Positions 34,321 through 46,547 are shown, numbered from the stretch's first letter. The stretch: DNA of 64,000 bases from Magnolia sinica (GCF_029962835.1 NC_080581.1:21528001-21592000); one strand, 5' to 3'. A program made the numbers and translations. Notes: generated by a model not told the origin, from the letters alone.

Positions 34321-36010
34321 ACCTTGATATTCATAAGGCCCATTTGAGGAGGCCCACCTTGATGAATTTGTGGCCTATTGTTGAGGCTCACCTTGATATT
34401 CATAAGGCCCATTTGAGGAGGCCCACCTTGATGAATTTGTGGCCTATTGTTGAGGCCCACCTTGATATTTATAAGGCCCATTTGAGGAGGCCCATCTTGA
34501 TGTATTTATGGCATGTTGCTGGGGCTCACCTTGATATTTATGGGGCTCATTGTGATGTATTAGGGCCCATTTGGTAAAGCCCATTGTAACGTGTTAGGGC
34601 CCGTGGATTGAGGCCCATTGTGATATATTTGAGGCCCATGGGTTGACGCCCATTGTGATATATTTGGGGCCCATGGGTTAGGCCCATGATGATGTATAAA
34701 GGCCCATGGGTTGAGGCCCATTTGATGTATTTAAGGCCCATAGGTCGAGGCCCAATAGGATGTACATGAGGCCCATTGAGTGTGATTCCACCATGGTTTG
34801 TGTAATGATATTTATGGCGGGCCATGCCTTGGGAGCAATGTTGGTTTGACATTCACATTGTAAGAATAATGTTGGTTAAATGTCCGCATTATAACCCTCC
34901 CTAGGGCCCATTGATAGGCCCATGCTTGTTGTGTATAAGGCCCCTACGCAGGGCCCATCTGTAATGTATATTAGACCCAGGTGTAGGGCTCACCCATTGT
35001 GCATTAAGGCCCATGGGTTGAGGCCCATTGTGTATATTTCCAACCCAGATGGCAAGGCCCGACGTTATGTATGAGAAGCATATGGGATGTGGCCCATTAT
35101 GATGTATCCAAGGCCCATGGGTATGGCCCAATGTGATGCATATGTGGCCCATGAGTGAGGCCCATAGCGATGTATGTTAGGCCCTTGTGTAGGGCCATGG
35201 GCCCATTATACGTATGACTCTATGTGGACCACTCCTTGGGGAGCGATGTCGGTTAAACGTCCATATGGATGGGTAATGGTGGTCGAATGTCCACATTGTG
35301 ACCTTTCCTTAGGCCTTGTTCGGCCGATTCCAATTGTCGAGGTCAAGTATCGAGGTCGATTCTGATTTGTCGAGACCGATTTTTCGGCCGCTTCTGATTA
35401 ACGTGACCGATTTGCCGATTCTAATTGTCAAGGCCAAGTATCTTAGCCAAGTCAGATTGTCGAGGCTTAATGTAATGTATGTAAGGCTATGGAGCCCTTT
35501 GTGATGTATATTAGGCTCATGCTAGAGGCCCATTATGATGTATATGTGGCCCATGTTAGAAGCCCATTGTGATGTATATGTGGCCCATGCGATGCGACCC
35601 ACTTGATGTATATAAGGCCCAATGTGACGTATCTATGGCCATCCATTAAGGCCCATCTTGATGTGATGCATAATGGACCCGTGTGAGAGGCCCATTGCGA
35701 TGCACTTGAGACCCATGGGTTGTGGCCTATTGTAATGTATTCGGGGCCCATGGGATGTGGCCCATCCGATGTATATAGGCCCATGTAATGTAGCCCATGT
35801 GATGCGTATTAGACCCATGTGACACGGCCCATTATGATTGTATGAGGTCCATTGTGGTATATTTGAGGGCTAGGCTATAGAGCCCATTGTGATGTATGTT
35901 AGGCCCATGTGAAGGGCCCATCGTGATGTGTATTAAGCTCTTGAGTGAGGCCCATGGTATTGTATATTTATCCCTTGTGTGAGGTTATGAGTCCACTATA
36001 TGCTAGGATC
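34321..36010 (+). repeat. GGCCCAT-rich tandem array inside the LTR
   Basis: The array starts with near-identical 69-bp units (ACCTTGATAT at 34321, 34390 and 34459). It then becomes about 35-bp units of the type AGGCCCATGGGTTGAGGCCC + ATTGTGATGTAT. In the related LTR 54567-58375 the same place (about 56040-56460) has a much shorter array with a different unit (AAATGGGCCGAATC). This accounts for most of the length difference between the two LTRs. Confidence 0.88.
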
Positions 36011-39000
36011 TATGTGGGTCATTCTTTGGGGAGCAATGTCGGTTAAATGTCCACATTGTCGAGGTCGATTGACGATGCCGATTATTGATACCGATTATGA
36101 ATGTGTAATAGCATAGCATCATGATACATGCCCACACGCATCATCTGCATGTTTGTTATGAGATGTGGTTGATCATTGCATAAGTCATTGAGCATGTTAT
36201 TATGAAACTCCCTAATAGGCAGAGGTTATCTCGCATGAGCGCACGGTATGCTCAAGATTGATGCATGATTGGATTGTATGACTCATGCATCTCGCATTAT
36301 GATTACTGTATGGCCTAACGACATCAGGGCCGTAGCCTCCACAGGCATATCGTGGATGGCCAATGGGATACCGGAAATGTTTGGTTCTAGCATACGGGCG
36401 CCATAGATGTCCCTGAGTGAAAATTCCTAAACCTCCGTGGTCAGGAGACGCCCCAACGTCGAGACCGAGTGGATACATGAGCGCCCGAGTGCCGAATACC
36501 AGGAGGCCGCGTCTCCCACTGTGTCGTGGTCGGTTGGGAGGGGGTGTGGCCTTACCCGCCCGAGGGTAGGGGGCATTACTAGGCTGAGTTTGACCAGCTC
36601 GTGAATGGGTCCGCTATCGACGTGCCGGATAGGTATTGGCAGACTATTGGACAGGCGGATAGTGAGGTTTCTTACGCTCACTTGGACTGTGCTGCTGGGA
36701 GAGAGACAGTGCCATTTGGAGTGTAGTAGACCCCGGTGATGATCCCAGAGATGAACCGTACTGATATGTGGACTTAGTGAGTAGGAGTTGCATACTCATT
36801 CATTCATTCATCATTCACTATTCACTCGGGCTAGTGGTGCGCAACTATTTGTTACGTGTACCTTCGCAATGGCCAGGATTTCGGTTGGGGCGCGCGACTA
36901 ACCTGAGATCAGGAGTTTACCACATTGGGTCTGACCATCCAAATTAGGTATGAGACTAGTTTGGATAGAAGTCGATTGTGATGGACCCCATAGCCTGTGA
37001 TACTACGTACTACCATACCGACTTCACACTCCATCATGGTCATTCCATTTGCACTGCATGTTGCATTACATCTGCAGCATATGGTGTGGTTGACGCTATT
37101 CATTTTACTTATCAGGAATGTATATTGCATTGCATCCTCTGCATTTGATATTTGGCTCTTTACGACCCTTCATTTGCATACTGATTTGTATTGTGTATTT
37201 TAATATTGTATGATTTATGCATTTATCAATATTTCCGCTTACTCTGTTATCGTGTGATTTATAACTTTGTCAGTATTTCTGTTTACTCTGATAATTCCTG
37301 CTCCTGTCGATATTTCTATTTACTCTGATAATTCCTGCTCTTATAAGTTCTGCTTACTCTGTTATCGTGTGATTTATAACTTTGTCAGTATTTCTGCTTA
37401 CTCTAATAATTCATGATCTTGTTCGTATATCTGTTTATTCTGATATTGTACGATTTATGGATCACTAGTATTTCCAGTCTTGTATGATGATGGCATTGTA
37501 TTAGAATACTTGGCACTTATCTTGTGCACACTTGCACCACCCTCTAAGCTTTCTATAAGTTTATGCACGATAGATGTGTGCAGGAGATGTTAGGTTGCAG
37601 CTTTGTTGAGCTTGGAGCGTGCAGCGGTCTTCTAGGGCTTGATTTTCGATTTATGTATTTTCCTTTCAGCATTGTACTCAAGTGATTATATTAGTGGATA
37701 TGTGATGATGATGTTGCCTTTGTGATTTGGGTATGCTTGTGGTTATGCTTACTATGAGTTGAATGTACAAAAAAAAAAAAAAATCCTCCTTGTAGCATCC
37801 CAGGATCGGAATCTGGCGTACGAACGCAAGGAGCCGAGAATGGGGTATTACGGAGGCTGTTAGCACCAAATTCGGTGATCGGCAATTTTGTGAGTCCGGT
37901 TTTCAAGTTTGGGGCGTGACAAAATGGATTGGCCAAACATGTCAATGATTCGATTGAGAAACTACCGGATATTGTCGTAGATGAGTTACACGTTGAATCT
38001 AAAGAGAAGAAAAGCAAGGACGATTCAAAGAAGAAGTACAAATCCGAAACTGAAAATGGCGATCTTTGTGGAGATCCACATGGAAAATCCAAAGAGAAGA
38101 AGAAAAAACACAAACTTGTTTCTGATTCTCTCAGTGAAAATATCGAACAAGTCGAAACAGGCCATGAAAGTCGATCAGACGAGTTGCCAAAAAAACATCT
38201 AAAGAGAAGAAGAAGAACAAAGACAAGCCAATCTCCGATTCTTGTGACGAGAGTGCTGAGCAGGCTAAATCGGAAGCATTGCAGGAGGTGATTGAAGAGG
38301 CTCCGTTAGACGAGTCAAACACAAAATCTAAAGATAAGAAGAAGAAGAAGAAACACAAATCACTTTCTATGGATTGTGGGATTGCGGGAGATTCTAATGA
38401 AACCGATTCCAAGAAGGACGATGCTTCGTTTCCCGAATGCTGTTGCTGTTGCCGATGAAAAGAAAAGTTCCAAGAAAAGGAAGAGATTGGCATCTGAGGA
38501 ATGAGAGCTTCGGGGTGGCGATGAAACTGCGAGTAAAGAGTCGAAGCTAAGCAAAACAGATGGTTTGAAAGAGAAGGCAAAGGAGAACGGATTTCTAGTA
38601 GGAGACGGAGATCTTAATGCGGGTAAGAAAAGGAAAGCAGGAATAAGCGAAGCGGGTGTGGATGTTTCTGCTGATGGGCAGAAGGAAGCGAACGGACATG
38701 CTGATGGGAACGTCGGGAAAGAAGAAAGAGAAAGGGTCCCACGCCTAAAACGATGAAGAAAGAACGTAGCGGTTCAGCTCAGCCCAAAACGGCAAGTGCA
38801 TTTCGAAGGGTGAAAGTTGATGAGGTGGAATTTGTCGATGAGCGGCTTCAAGATAATTCTTACTGGGCAAAGGACGGTGCAGATATTGGCTATGGTGCAA
38901 AGGCGCAAGAAGTTGTTGGGCAAGTCAGGGGCAGGGATTTCCGACTTGAGAAGAGAAAGAAGAAGCGGGGAAGCTACGGAGGCGGACAGATTGATTTCCA

Positions 39001-39043
39001 GTCACACTCAGAAAAATTCAATTACTCTGATGATGATGAGTGA

Positions 39044-39587
39044 TGGTTGGTTGGGATTCAACGGCCGATTTGTGCACCAGATGGACGTTTGGATTCCACA
39101 CGCACATCACTGGTGGGCCTTGCATATGCAGGTAATCATTCCCCATTGCAACTGTTACAATGGACATTATAAATTGGTCTCCACTCAGTATGAAACTCAA
39201 TATGGTGTGACGAAGGAATCACGCACATTCCTGTTGCAATTTCCCACCATTTCTGAGGTGGGTCCCACGTCGTAGCTGTCCTCTCTGATAAATCAGGTTG
39301 ATCCGATCCGATCACACTACCTGGCTGGACATCCGGATGAAATAAATATCCAATCAATAGGAAATTGATCATTAAAAAAAGATAAAAAGAAAAAAGGTCA
39401 TGGATTCGACTGTGTGGCTGTGAATGTCTGTAGGAAAAAAGAAACTACAGCTTAACTGTGGGACCCACTTGTACATGTCTTAGTACTCTTTTCGTCTCCT
39501 TCGATCACAAACTTCAGATATGGTAATGAATTGTCACCACAATTGCCAATGATGCATGTCCTCACATCTTCAATGGCTCCTTCATCG
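39044..39587. other. Non-coding, 3' flank of the LisH/SRP40 gene
   Basis: No gene recognised. It contains GGTCATGGATTCGACTGTG (about 39398), like the B-box end of the SINE-type fragment at 31555. Confidence 0.45.
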
Positions 39588-40186
39588 GGAAGCGGATTGG
39601 CTGGTGTACGTCACACCACCTGCATAGCTGCTGTATCGACGCTAGCAAGTTTTGTGAGTCTGTATGTGTTATATCCAAACCGTTCAACTATTTGGCGAGA
39701 TCGTTTTAAGGCATTGGACGAAAAATAAGACAGATATAACCATCAATTGAACCACACCGCAAAAAGGAGTGTGAGATTGAACATCTATTGTTGAAACTCT
39801 TTATGGGTCACAAAAGTTTTGAATAAGTATGAATTTTTTTTTCTTCTTCATTAAGGTCCTTTTGACCTTATGAACAGATTGGATGAAAAATAAATGTTAT
39901 GATAGGCCCTACAAGTTTTTTAACGGTGAAAATCATTATCTCCACAGCTATTTGTGATGTGGTCCGGATGATCTTTGGATATGGTTATCTTTTTGGATAA
40001 TGATCTAAAATGATATCTTAAAATAGATGAACGGTGTAAATATAATAAATAGGTCAGTATGGGGCATGTAACTTTGATCTCCTTTGAACCGTTCGTACAA
40101 CTCGGACTACGTTCCGTCTTTCGCACGACACGTACCTACAGCAGCTAGCTGATGCTGATGTGTGGTACACTAGCCAATTCGCTTCC
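39588..40186. mobile_element. MULE-type MITE just upstream of the DUF247 gene
   Basis: Terminal inverted repeats GGAAGCGGATTGGCTGGTGT and, from the right end, GGAAGCGAATTGGCTAGTGT. The flanking 9-bp sequences CCTTCATCG (39579-39587) and CCTTCATCA (40187-40195) match at 8 of 9. It is about 600 bp and related in its ends to the MITE at 30879. It supplies most of the sequence directly upstream of the DUF247 start codon. Confidence 0.9.
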
Positions 40187-40232
40187 CCTTCATCACCTTC
40201 CGAGCAAAACCAGGGCTTCTGAGGAACAGGCC

Positions 40233-41858
40233 ATGGATTCACCTCGACGGAGACATGATCGCGAGTGGGTCAAGCGTATCATTCAAAGCCTCGAGGCGGA
40301 AATCGAAGACAACGAGCAAATACCCGTCAGCATCTTTACCATCCCCAAAACCCTGATTTCCCCTAAAATAGAGGCTTATGCTCCTCAACAAGTCGCCCTG
40401 GGCCCTTACCATCACCGTCGATCAGACCTCTACGAGATGGAGCGGTACAAGCTCTCTTCGGCTCGAAGAACCCAAAAAAAACTCACCACTGGTAAGTTAC
40501 GGGACCTTGTGGCCCGCTTCATGAAGTATGAAAGCCGCATCCGGGCTTACTACAACAAATACTTGGATTTCGATGGAGAAACACTAGCATGGATGTTGGC
40601 GGTCGATGCCGCATTCCTGTTAGAGTACCTACAGACATTCAACACAGAGATGGCGGCATCACTCACCAGAATTGCTTCAAATATGTCGCATTTGATCGAT
40701 TTCACCAGACGGAAATTCCTCGGCCGTGCAATCCTAAGAGACATTATCATGTTGGAGAACCAGATTCCTCTCTTTCTACTCAGAGAGCTTCTTGGATTTC
40801 ACCAAATTGAAAACCCTAATGACGTGCTAGCCAAGATGGTGAAGGGTCTGTACGAAGTTATATCCCCCATCAAAGCCGTGGATGATTTCGCTTCATATGA
40901 AGAAGAATTTCTAGCTAAAGGTAATCACCTGCTGGAGCTTATGTATTACATGCTTGTGCCCGCAACAAACCAAGGAGGATCAATCACGATCTCTGTTGGG
41001 GTTGAGGACCAAGTCGATAAAGAAGAACATGAGAGAGAAGGATGCTTTAGGAAAGCCTTCACATCCATGTCGAATGCGTTATCACGTCTTTGCTCAGCTC
41101 CCACTCGCTGCATAAGAGGGATTTTAGGGCTGGAAGGAATCAAGATCATGGTGAAACTGCCATTGGTAATCATCAGAAAGATTCGTGGTGTTGCCACAGA
41201 AGGCGTGCTTGAAAATCTAATAACGTCAGCAGGAGAAGTGGCAGGTGGTGTAGATTCGTCACATTCTCAGACGGACGCGACACCTCTGGCAGAAGAACTC
41301 ACCATCCCCAACGTAACCCAACTCTCCAACGCCGGCATCAAGTTCCATCCTGCCAATGGTGGCCTCACCACCATTGAGTTCGACCTCTCGTCCACCACAT
41401 TCTATCTACCGACCGTCGATTTGGACGACAACTCGGAGGTCGTGATGCGGAATCTCATAGCATATGAGGCGTCCGTTGGTCCAGGGATGATGGCATTGTT
41501 GCGGTACGTAGATCTGATGAAGGGGATCATCGATGGCGACGAGGATGTGAAGTTGCTTAGGGAGGCGGGAATCGTCTTGAATCATCTGAAGAGTGATGCA
41601 GAGGTCGTGAAGCTTTGGGACAACATGAGCAAAGGTGTGACGGCGACGAAGGTGCCGGTCCTCGACAAGGCAATCAACGGCATCAATACATACTACGAAG
41701 CAAGATGGAGTGTTAGGGCTAAGAGGTTTATGAAGAAGTATGTTTTTGGCTCATGGGCACTTCTTACCTTCTTAGCAGCCAACATTTTGTTGCTGCTGAC
41801 CGCTTTGGAAGCCTTTTGTTCCGTGTACGATTGCAGCCGTTGGATTTCTTCTAAGTAA
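40233..41858 (+). CDS. DUF247 (UPF0481) plant membrane protein, intact
   Basis: 541 codons without introns, which is usual for the family. Family landmarks in order: EWVKRIIQSLEAE near the start, QVALGPYHHRRSDLYEMERYK (about residues 50-71), IIMLENQIPLFLLRELLGF (about 170-188), NAGIKFHPANGG (about 365-376), VVMRNLIAYEASVGPG (about 405-420), and a single C-terminal membrane segment (WALLTFLAANILLLLTALEA). The family is plant-specific. Most members have no proven function, and in grasses some are linked to self-incompatibility loci; nothing here shows such a role. I chose ATG 40233 (MDSPRRRHDREW). The frame is open from ATG 40152, but that lies within the MITE (39588-40186). No TATA box was found in the short gap between them. 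Codons and reading frame look under selection; a pseudogene is unlikely. Confidence 0.95.
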   Translation: MDSPRRRHDREWVKRIIQSLEAEIEDNEQIPVSIFTIPKTLISPKIEAYAPQQVALGPYHHRRSDLYEMERYKLSSARRTQKKLTTGKLRDLVARFMKYESRIRAYYNKYLDFDGETLAWMLAVDAAFLLEYLQTFNTEMAASLTRIASNMSHLIDFTRRKFLGRAILRDIIMLENQIPLFLLRELLGFHQIENPNDVLAKMVKGLYEVISPIKAVDDFASYEEEFLAKGNHLLELMYYMLVPATNQGGSITISVGVEDQVDKEEHEREGCFRKAFTSMSNALSRLCSAPTRCIRGILGLEGIKIMVKLPLVIIRKIRGVATEGVLENLITSAGEVAGGVDSSHSQTDATPLAEELTIPNVTQLSNAGIKFHPANGGLTTIEFDLSSTTFYLPTVDLDDNSEVVMRNLIAYEASVGPGMMALLRYVDLMKGIIDGDEDVKLLREAGIVLNHLKSDAEVVKLWDNMSKGVTATKVPVLDKAINGINTYYEARWSVRAKRFMKKYVFGSWALLTFLAANILLLLTALEAFCSVYDCSRWISSK

Positions 41859-44091
41859 ATCCAACTTGAAATGTAGACCATCTGTCTAGTGCAATTTATC
41901 CGTGGACAAGTACAGCTCTAGACGGTTAGAATCATCTGATCTGGGTGATTTAAATATCGCCTATCTGCAGATTGGCCCAGTAAGTGGGAGGTCTAGATCT
42001 GCATAAATATGTTTGTATGCTGTTGTGGGGTTCTCTTTGATTGTACCAAAAGGCTTTTTATCCTCTTCTTTATTTTAGTATTGGATTCCATTGAAGACTG
42101 CATTTGGATTATTCAGTTTTTGCTGGTGGGGCCATTGTTAAGTAACCTTTGGTCCGCTGCCAGCCACCATTTCGCAGGCAGTTCCTCAACATCTCCAACG
42201 AAATCGGATTGCGGACTAAGTTACTCAGTACGCTCTTATCGTACTGAGTAAACTATGTTGGGCCCACCGTTAAAGTATGTGGTCTATCCACGCCCGTCCA
42301 TCCGTTTGCAGGCAGTTCCTCAACATCTCCAACATCGGAAGATTCTACAAAGAATCATTGACCTGTTTTATTTTTCTTTTGAATGTGGACCGTCCGTGTA
42401 CTCTTCTTAACCGTTTGTCCCCTAGTCATGGATTGAGTGTTAGGATTGCCCTGTAAGGATATTTTGGGCATGATCATCCATGGTGGGCCCAAGGGATAAA
42501 ATGTTCGAATTATTGACCCATTGGCCCACTTGCACGAACGGAGGCCCTAGTATACCGTGCATATCTTCGAATGAACCATTGGCCCACTTGAAGACAATGA
42601 AATTTTCTCTCTCCTGTCTTTTTTAGTCTTGTTGTTTTTGATTTAGTGACCGCTCGTAATTTCAGCTGGTTAGTGGACCCCACCTAACTTAGGGAGGGTT
42701 TAATGGCTATCATTCGGAGAAATGCTCCAGTGCTTTCAGAGCCTTGTAAGTTATAATTCTCCTAGATGGCATAAGGACCCTTTATTCAGTACTCCAGTTG
42801 ATCCATCTGAATTGTCCATTAAGTTCTGAACACATTTCGTATGCTATCGTGCAAAATTCACACAATTAGATGATCCAATCCATCCTTGATTTGGGCTTGT
42901 TTTCTACAGCCGTCATTTTTCCATGCAATGGATGGAATTGTTACAAATGCCGAACAGATGTAATTAATCAGAATCACAAGAAATCCAGATAGGCCCTAAC
43001 AAATTGATGGATCAAACTGTTGATTGGACCTTTTTGTCTAAAAAATCATGACCATCCATGTTAAATACCATTAATCAGATGGTTAATGTTTGTTAAACCG
43101 GTGTCATTTTTGCGTGGCATATCTCATGAAATGTTTCTTGACCTAAGCAATAGTTTTGTCTTCTTGTAGTGAATGCAACTAAGAGCACTGTGAGAGCACT
43201 GGTGTATGTCAGTATTATTCATTTCCATTATTATAATGTTATAAATATTCCAGTTATTTATTATTTAGTTGAATAAATTAAGCATATAATTCCATCTTTA
43301 TATATGGGTCTCGTTTCCACCCAGTTGGTGAAATAAGCAGTAGCCAAGGTGATGAAAGAATCTATGCGAGATGAATGTAGATGAATTTGGCCTATCAAAT
43401 CGATTGATCATCCTTGAAAATGCCATGGCTTGATAATCGGATGAATTTCGTTCGTAGGCACGTGTTGTATTGGTCTATTTTTTTTTTAGCATGCCGCACA
43501 ACCCTTTGGTATACTTGAATGCAATCAACCATAATTTTTTACCACAAATATCTGTAATGCCCGAGCATAAGCCTCATTTTCCTCTCAGTGTATCAAAATT
43601 AGAAGATTGCATGGAAAAAAGGGCACCTGCACATACTTGGGCCTGGATGCTTGAGAAGCATGATCAAGTCCAAGTCAGCGTAGTGAGATCCTCATAAGGA
43701 CTCAAAAAGCTTAGGGTAAGCTAACCACTTTAATGATTAGGCAAAACAAACAATCCTGGGGTGATATGGAAAATAACAGACATTTTAGTTTGGGTTAGTA
43801 TCCTCGTAAAGCTTCAGAAAGTGCAGATGCCCTATGGTACTTTTTCGATATTAGTACAGATCGAAAGTGAAAGGGGTTGTGATTGGTTATCTATAATGTA
43901 GCAAAAAGTAAGGAGACATTATAACATTTTCCTCAAACCCTCATGACATGTGCGACTTATCTATTTCCAGCTAACCAGCTAACATCGGCACAAAGGCATG
44001 TAACAAATTCAGACCATATTTACAATCTAAGGTGGGGTGTCTACTCACTTTGACAGTCGATCGCATGCAACTTCTGCCAAAGAGGGACATT
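41859..44091. other. Intergenic, with one hairpin-bearing repeat remnant
   Basis: No gene recognised. 42174-42333 holds a short MITE-like remnant (separate entry). The rest is AT-rich with scattered GGGCCCACC-type motifs. The open frame at 43470-43697 has no recognisable features. Confidence 0.5.
42174..42333. repeat. 26-bp direct repeats around a hairpin-bearing MITE remnant
   Basis: GCAGGCAGTTCCTCAACATC plus six more bases occurs at 42174-42199 and again at 42308-42333. Between them lies a perfect 12-bp inverted repeat (TTACTCAGTACG at 42221-42232, CGTACTGAGTAA at 42240-42251, 7-base loop), next to CGGATTGCGGAC, an end shared with the remnant at 19982. Confidence 0.85.
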
Positions 44092-45246
44092 TGTAGAGAC
44101 CCCACCCCAGATTGACAAGCTGATTAAAGTTGGACGATCTCGTTGGTAAAACCTTAATCTAAATTCAAACTTAAAACTCTAGACTAACCTTAACTCGAAC
44201 CATAGCCTAAACCCCGACCTAAACTAGAACCCCAACTTAAACCTAGAATCTTAGAAAACCCAAACCCTACAATTTTTAAAACCAAGTTCAACCAAGATAA
44301 CCCATCGACTTAACTCACCAAGTCATTCCAAGTCGACTCGTTGATCTAAAACCCAACCAACACATCTAGTCAAACCAAGACTTAAATAAACCCAAAACCA
44401 AGCCTAAAATGCCAACCCATAAGCCCAATGTAGTTTCACAGCTCGGACACCAAGTGAATATCACTACAAACAGAGATCCCTCGTGCATGTGGGAGACCTC
44501 TTGCCAAAGGATGGGGAAACCCGTGCCTTGGGCGGTAGTCTAATCGCTACCCGACATGTGGCAAATCCCTTGCCTCAGCAGGGATCTCCCCACGAGTGCC
44601 AGACCTCTCATTACAATATCTGCAAGCGTAAAAATGCAGAAATATCTCTCTTTTTCTTATTTGAATCCAAAATTACACTTTGACCAAGCAATCTAGCTAT
44701 TTGAATTATTGTGCCATATGCCGATTTGGAATCTTAGCCATTCAAGCCCTTCTTAACCCCAGACTTGCTTAGAATCACTAGAAAATTAGACTTGGGGGCT
44801 ATAAATAGCCCCCTCCTCTTCTCATTTCAACACACCTCTTCCTTCAGGAAACCCACTTAAGGCCCTTGAGCCTCTCTTAGCCTAGCTATTCCATCCCTCC
44901 ACCAAGAAGATGGGAGAGCTATAAGAGAGAGTCCAACCCAGGTCAAGCATAGTCTAATCCAATCCAAAGCCACCTGAGTCAGCAAAACCTTGATCATAAT
45001 TGCTTAATCAAATTCTTACGATATTACCGTTCCATCTAATTCTTACTCGGCTTCGTCTAATCCCATCGTTAGCATTGTGTAACATCTACTCCCTTATCAA
45101 CCCCCTTACTTAACAAAGTCATCAACTTTACATTACATCACATTCTACAATTGATTGATCCAGGCGTATGCTCTATGGCTTGCCGATATAATCGAATCAT
45201 GCCCATCAAAAACCCTGGTCAAATAGTTATTATGTCATAAGTATCG

Positions 45247-45251
<5 letters not shown>

Positions 45252-45309
<58 letters not shown>
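45252..45309. repeat. AT microsatellite
   Basis: (AT) repeated about 29 times without interruption. It lies between two copies of GTATGCTCTATGGCTTGC (about 45167 and 45338), so the surrounding 170 bp looks duplicated. Confidence 0.95.
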
Positions 45310-45311
<2 letters not shown>

Positions 45312-46377
45312 CATCCTTGCATCCGATCAATGCAAATGTATGCTCTATGGCTTGCTAATACCATCAAATCCTGCCCATCAGAAACTTGTGTTGATTTACA
45401 TTTAACACTATACTATACTACGTACCATCGCATCACTAAAGTGTAAAATCATGAATGAATCCTCGAAGATAGTTTAATCTTGTGGAGTAGAGACCATACA
45501 TTGTACGGATATAGTTGGGTGTTGTAGACACCCCACGTAGGCTAGCAATTTGATAAAGCGTGAATGATCCTTAGGAATTGAACTTAAACCTCACACCCTA
45601 CCTAAAATCGTAGTCATTTCCCAAACCTGATCCAAACTCGACCCAAATCTTAGCCATTCCATTACCCTAAACCCTAACTTAACTCAAACCATTACTCAAG
45701 CCAAAGCATGCCCAAACCTTCACCCAAAATCAATACATTTTTTGAGCCATTTTCAGGTCATAGTCGAGCCAATTTCGAGCCATTTTTGAGCCAAATGTTC
45801 AAAATAGGCTTTGGGCCACTCTCTAGGATTAAAAAAAGCTTACTGGCTAAACTTGGGAAGCAATCACGTGGAGGCGGTAATCAGTTTACCGCCCCACCTC
45901 GACAGATGTGCTCCCTAGCTCACTGCTGTTGCTCCCCTTAAAAGTCAACTATATTGATCTGTTTGACCCCAAAATTCATCCTATTTACCATTCTACCAAG
46001 TCCTTTAACCTATAAAGAAGCACCACATGGCATCTCCCTTCTCTCTACCAATCCAAAACTGCCACATCATCATTTACCCTTCATAAACCCTCAAATTGCA
46101 CAAAAGTCATCCCAAGGGGCTATAACCGCCGTCTCTCTTTATTTCACACCAACAATTACCATCTAAGAAAGAGAAGGAGATTGAGAAAGAGAGGAAGAGA
46201 GAGAGAAAGTGAGTCTCCGGATTCTCTAGCTTTTACATATTCAGCAAGTTCTAGCCGATTGTGGGATTTTGAGATAATTGGCTAGTGACGACTCTAAGTT
46301 TACTGCATCATCAATCCGAATCAGCCCCTATCTAAACCATAAATTAGCGTGGGTGCCAATTTCTAGTGTTCACAGAA

Positions 46378-46399
46378 TGGCGACTCGCTCCATTGGGAA
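46378..46399 (+). other. Primer-binding site of the Ogre/Tat-like element
   Basis: TGGCGACTCGCTCCATTGGG three bases after the LTR end (46374) resembles the TGGCGACTC site (tRNA-Arg type) described for Ogre elements. Confidence 0.7.
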
Positions 46400-46547
46400 T
46401 TTTGCTAGTCGACGCTAGTTAAGACCTGGCTCGAAAAAGTATGGTAATCCAATCTTAGGGAATATTCTACATATAAACATTTGCATTCATACCTTGCATA
46501 AAAAAATAAAAAGAAAATAAAAATAAAGATGAGGATCGATCTTTGGC

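Larger units (their letters stand above)
32100..37921 (+). mobile_element. Solo LTR of a long-LTR chromovirus, 5.8 kb, inside the LisH/SRP40 gene
   Basis: It begins TGTAAGATCCGTATCC and ends GGGGCGTGACA. The gene reads continuously across it, and the flanks GAATG (32095-32099) and AAATG (37922-37926) form a 5-bp target duplication with one mismatch. The left end matches 59156 onward. Reversed, both ends match the LTR 54567-58375, where a polypurine tract lies next to the TGTAAG end; this gives the orientation. No internal genes are present. Open frames at 34344-36681 come from tandem repeats. Confidence 0.9.
31687..39043 (+). pseudogene. LisH / SRP40 C-terminal-domain nucleolar protein gene (NOLC1/Nopp140-like), split by a solo LTR
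   Basis: The 5' piece (31687-32099) begins MLEKQTMKNPKEE and has a LisH motif (LLQSIASYLHNKGFSNTLSA) and a lysine-rich region. The 3' piece (37922-39043) continues in the same reading frame with acidic/lysine-rich repeats (KEKKSKDDSKKK, KDKKKKKKHKSL). It ends in a well-preserved SRP40 C-terminal domain (FRRVKVDEVEFVDERLQD, GYGAKAQEVVGQV, KFNYSDDDE). Proteins of this type act in the nucleolus in ribosome and snoRNP assembly, and a plant version with an N-terminal LisH is known. Lesions: the LTR insertion (32100-37921), TAA at 31990-31992, a frameshift in the A run at 38188-38195, frameshifts near 38437-38445 and 38718-38740, and TGA at 38502-38504. The homopolymer frameshift could be a sequencing error; the insertion cannot. 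No intron is apparent in the preserved parts, so a retrocopy is possible. Confidence 0.9.

Noticed and set aside
34263..35818. Several frames with repeats such as GLMNIKV or MGLKYI
   Set aside because: They come from the GGCCCAT tandem array within the LTR.
37691..38580. Minus-strand frames of 140 and 149 codons
   Set aside because: They are antisense to the lysine-rich part of the LisH/SRP40 gene and rich in Phe/Ser as expected for such a shadow.
40152..40232. In-frame upstream ATG as the DUF247 start
   Set aside because: It lies in the terminal repeat of a MITE with a target duplication, and the extra residues are not part of the family.
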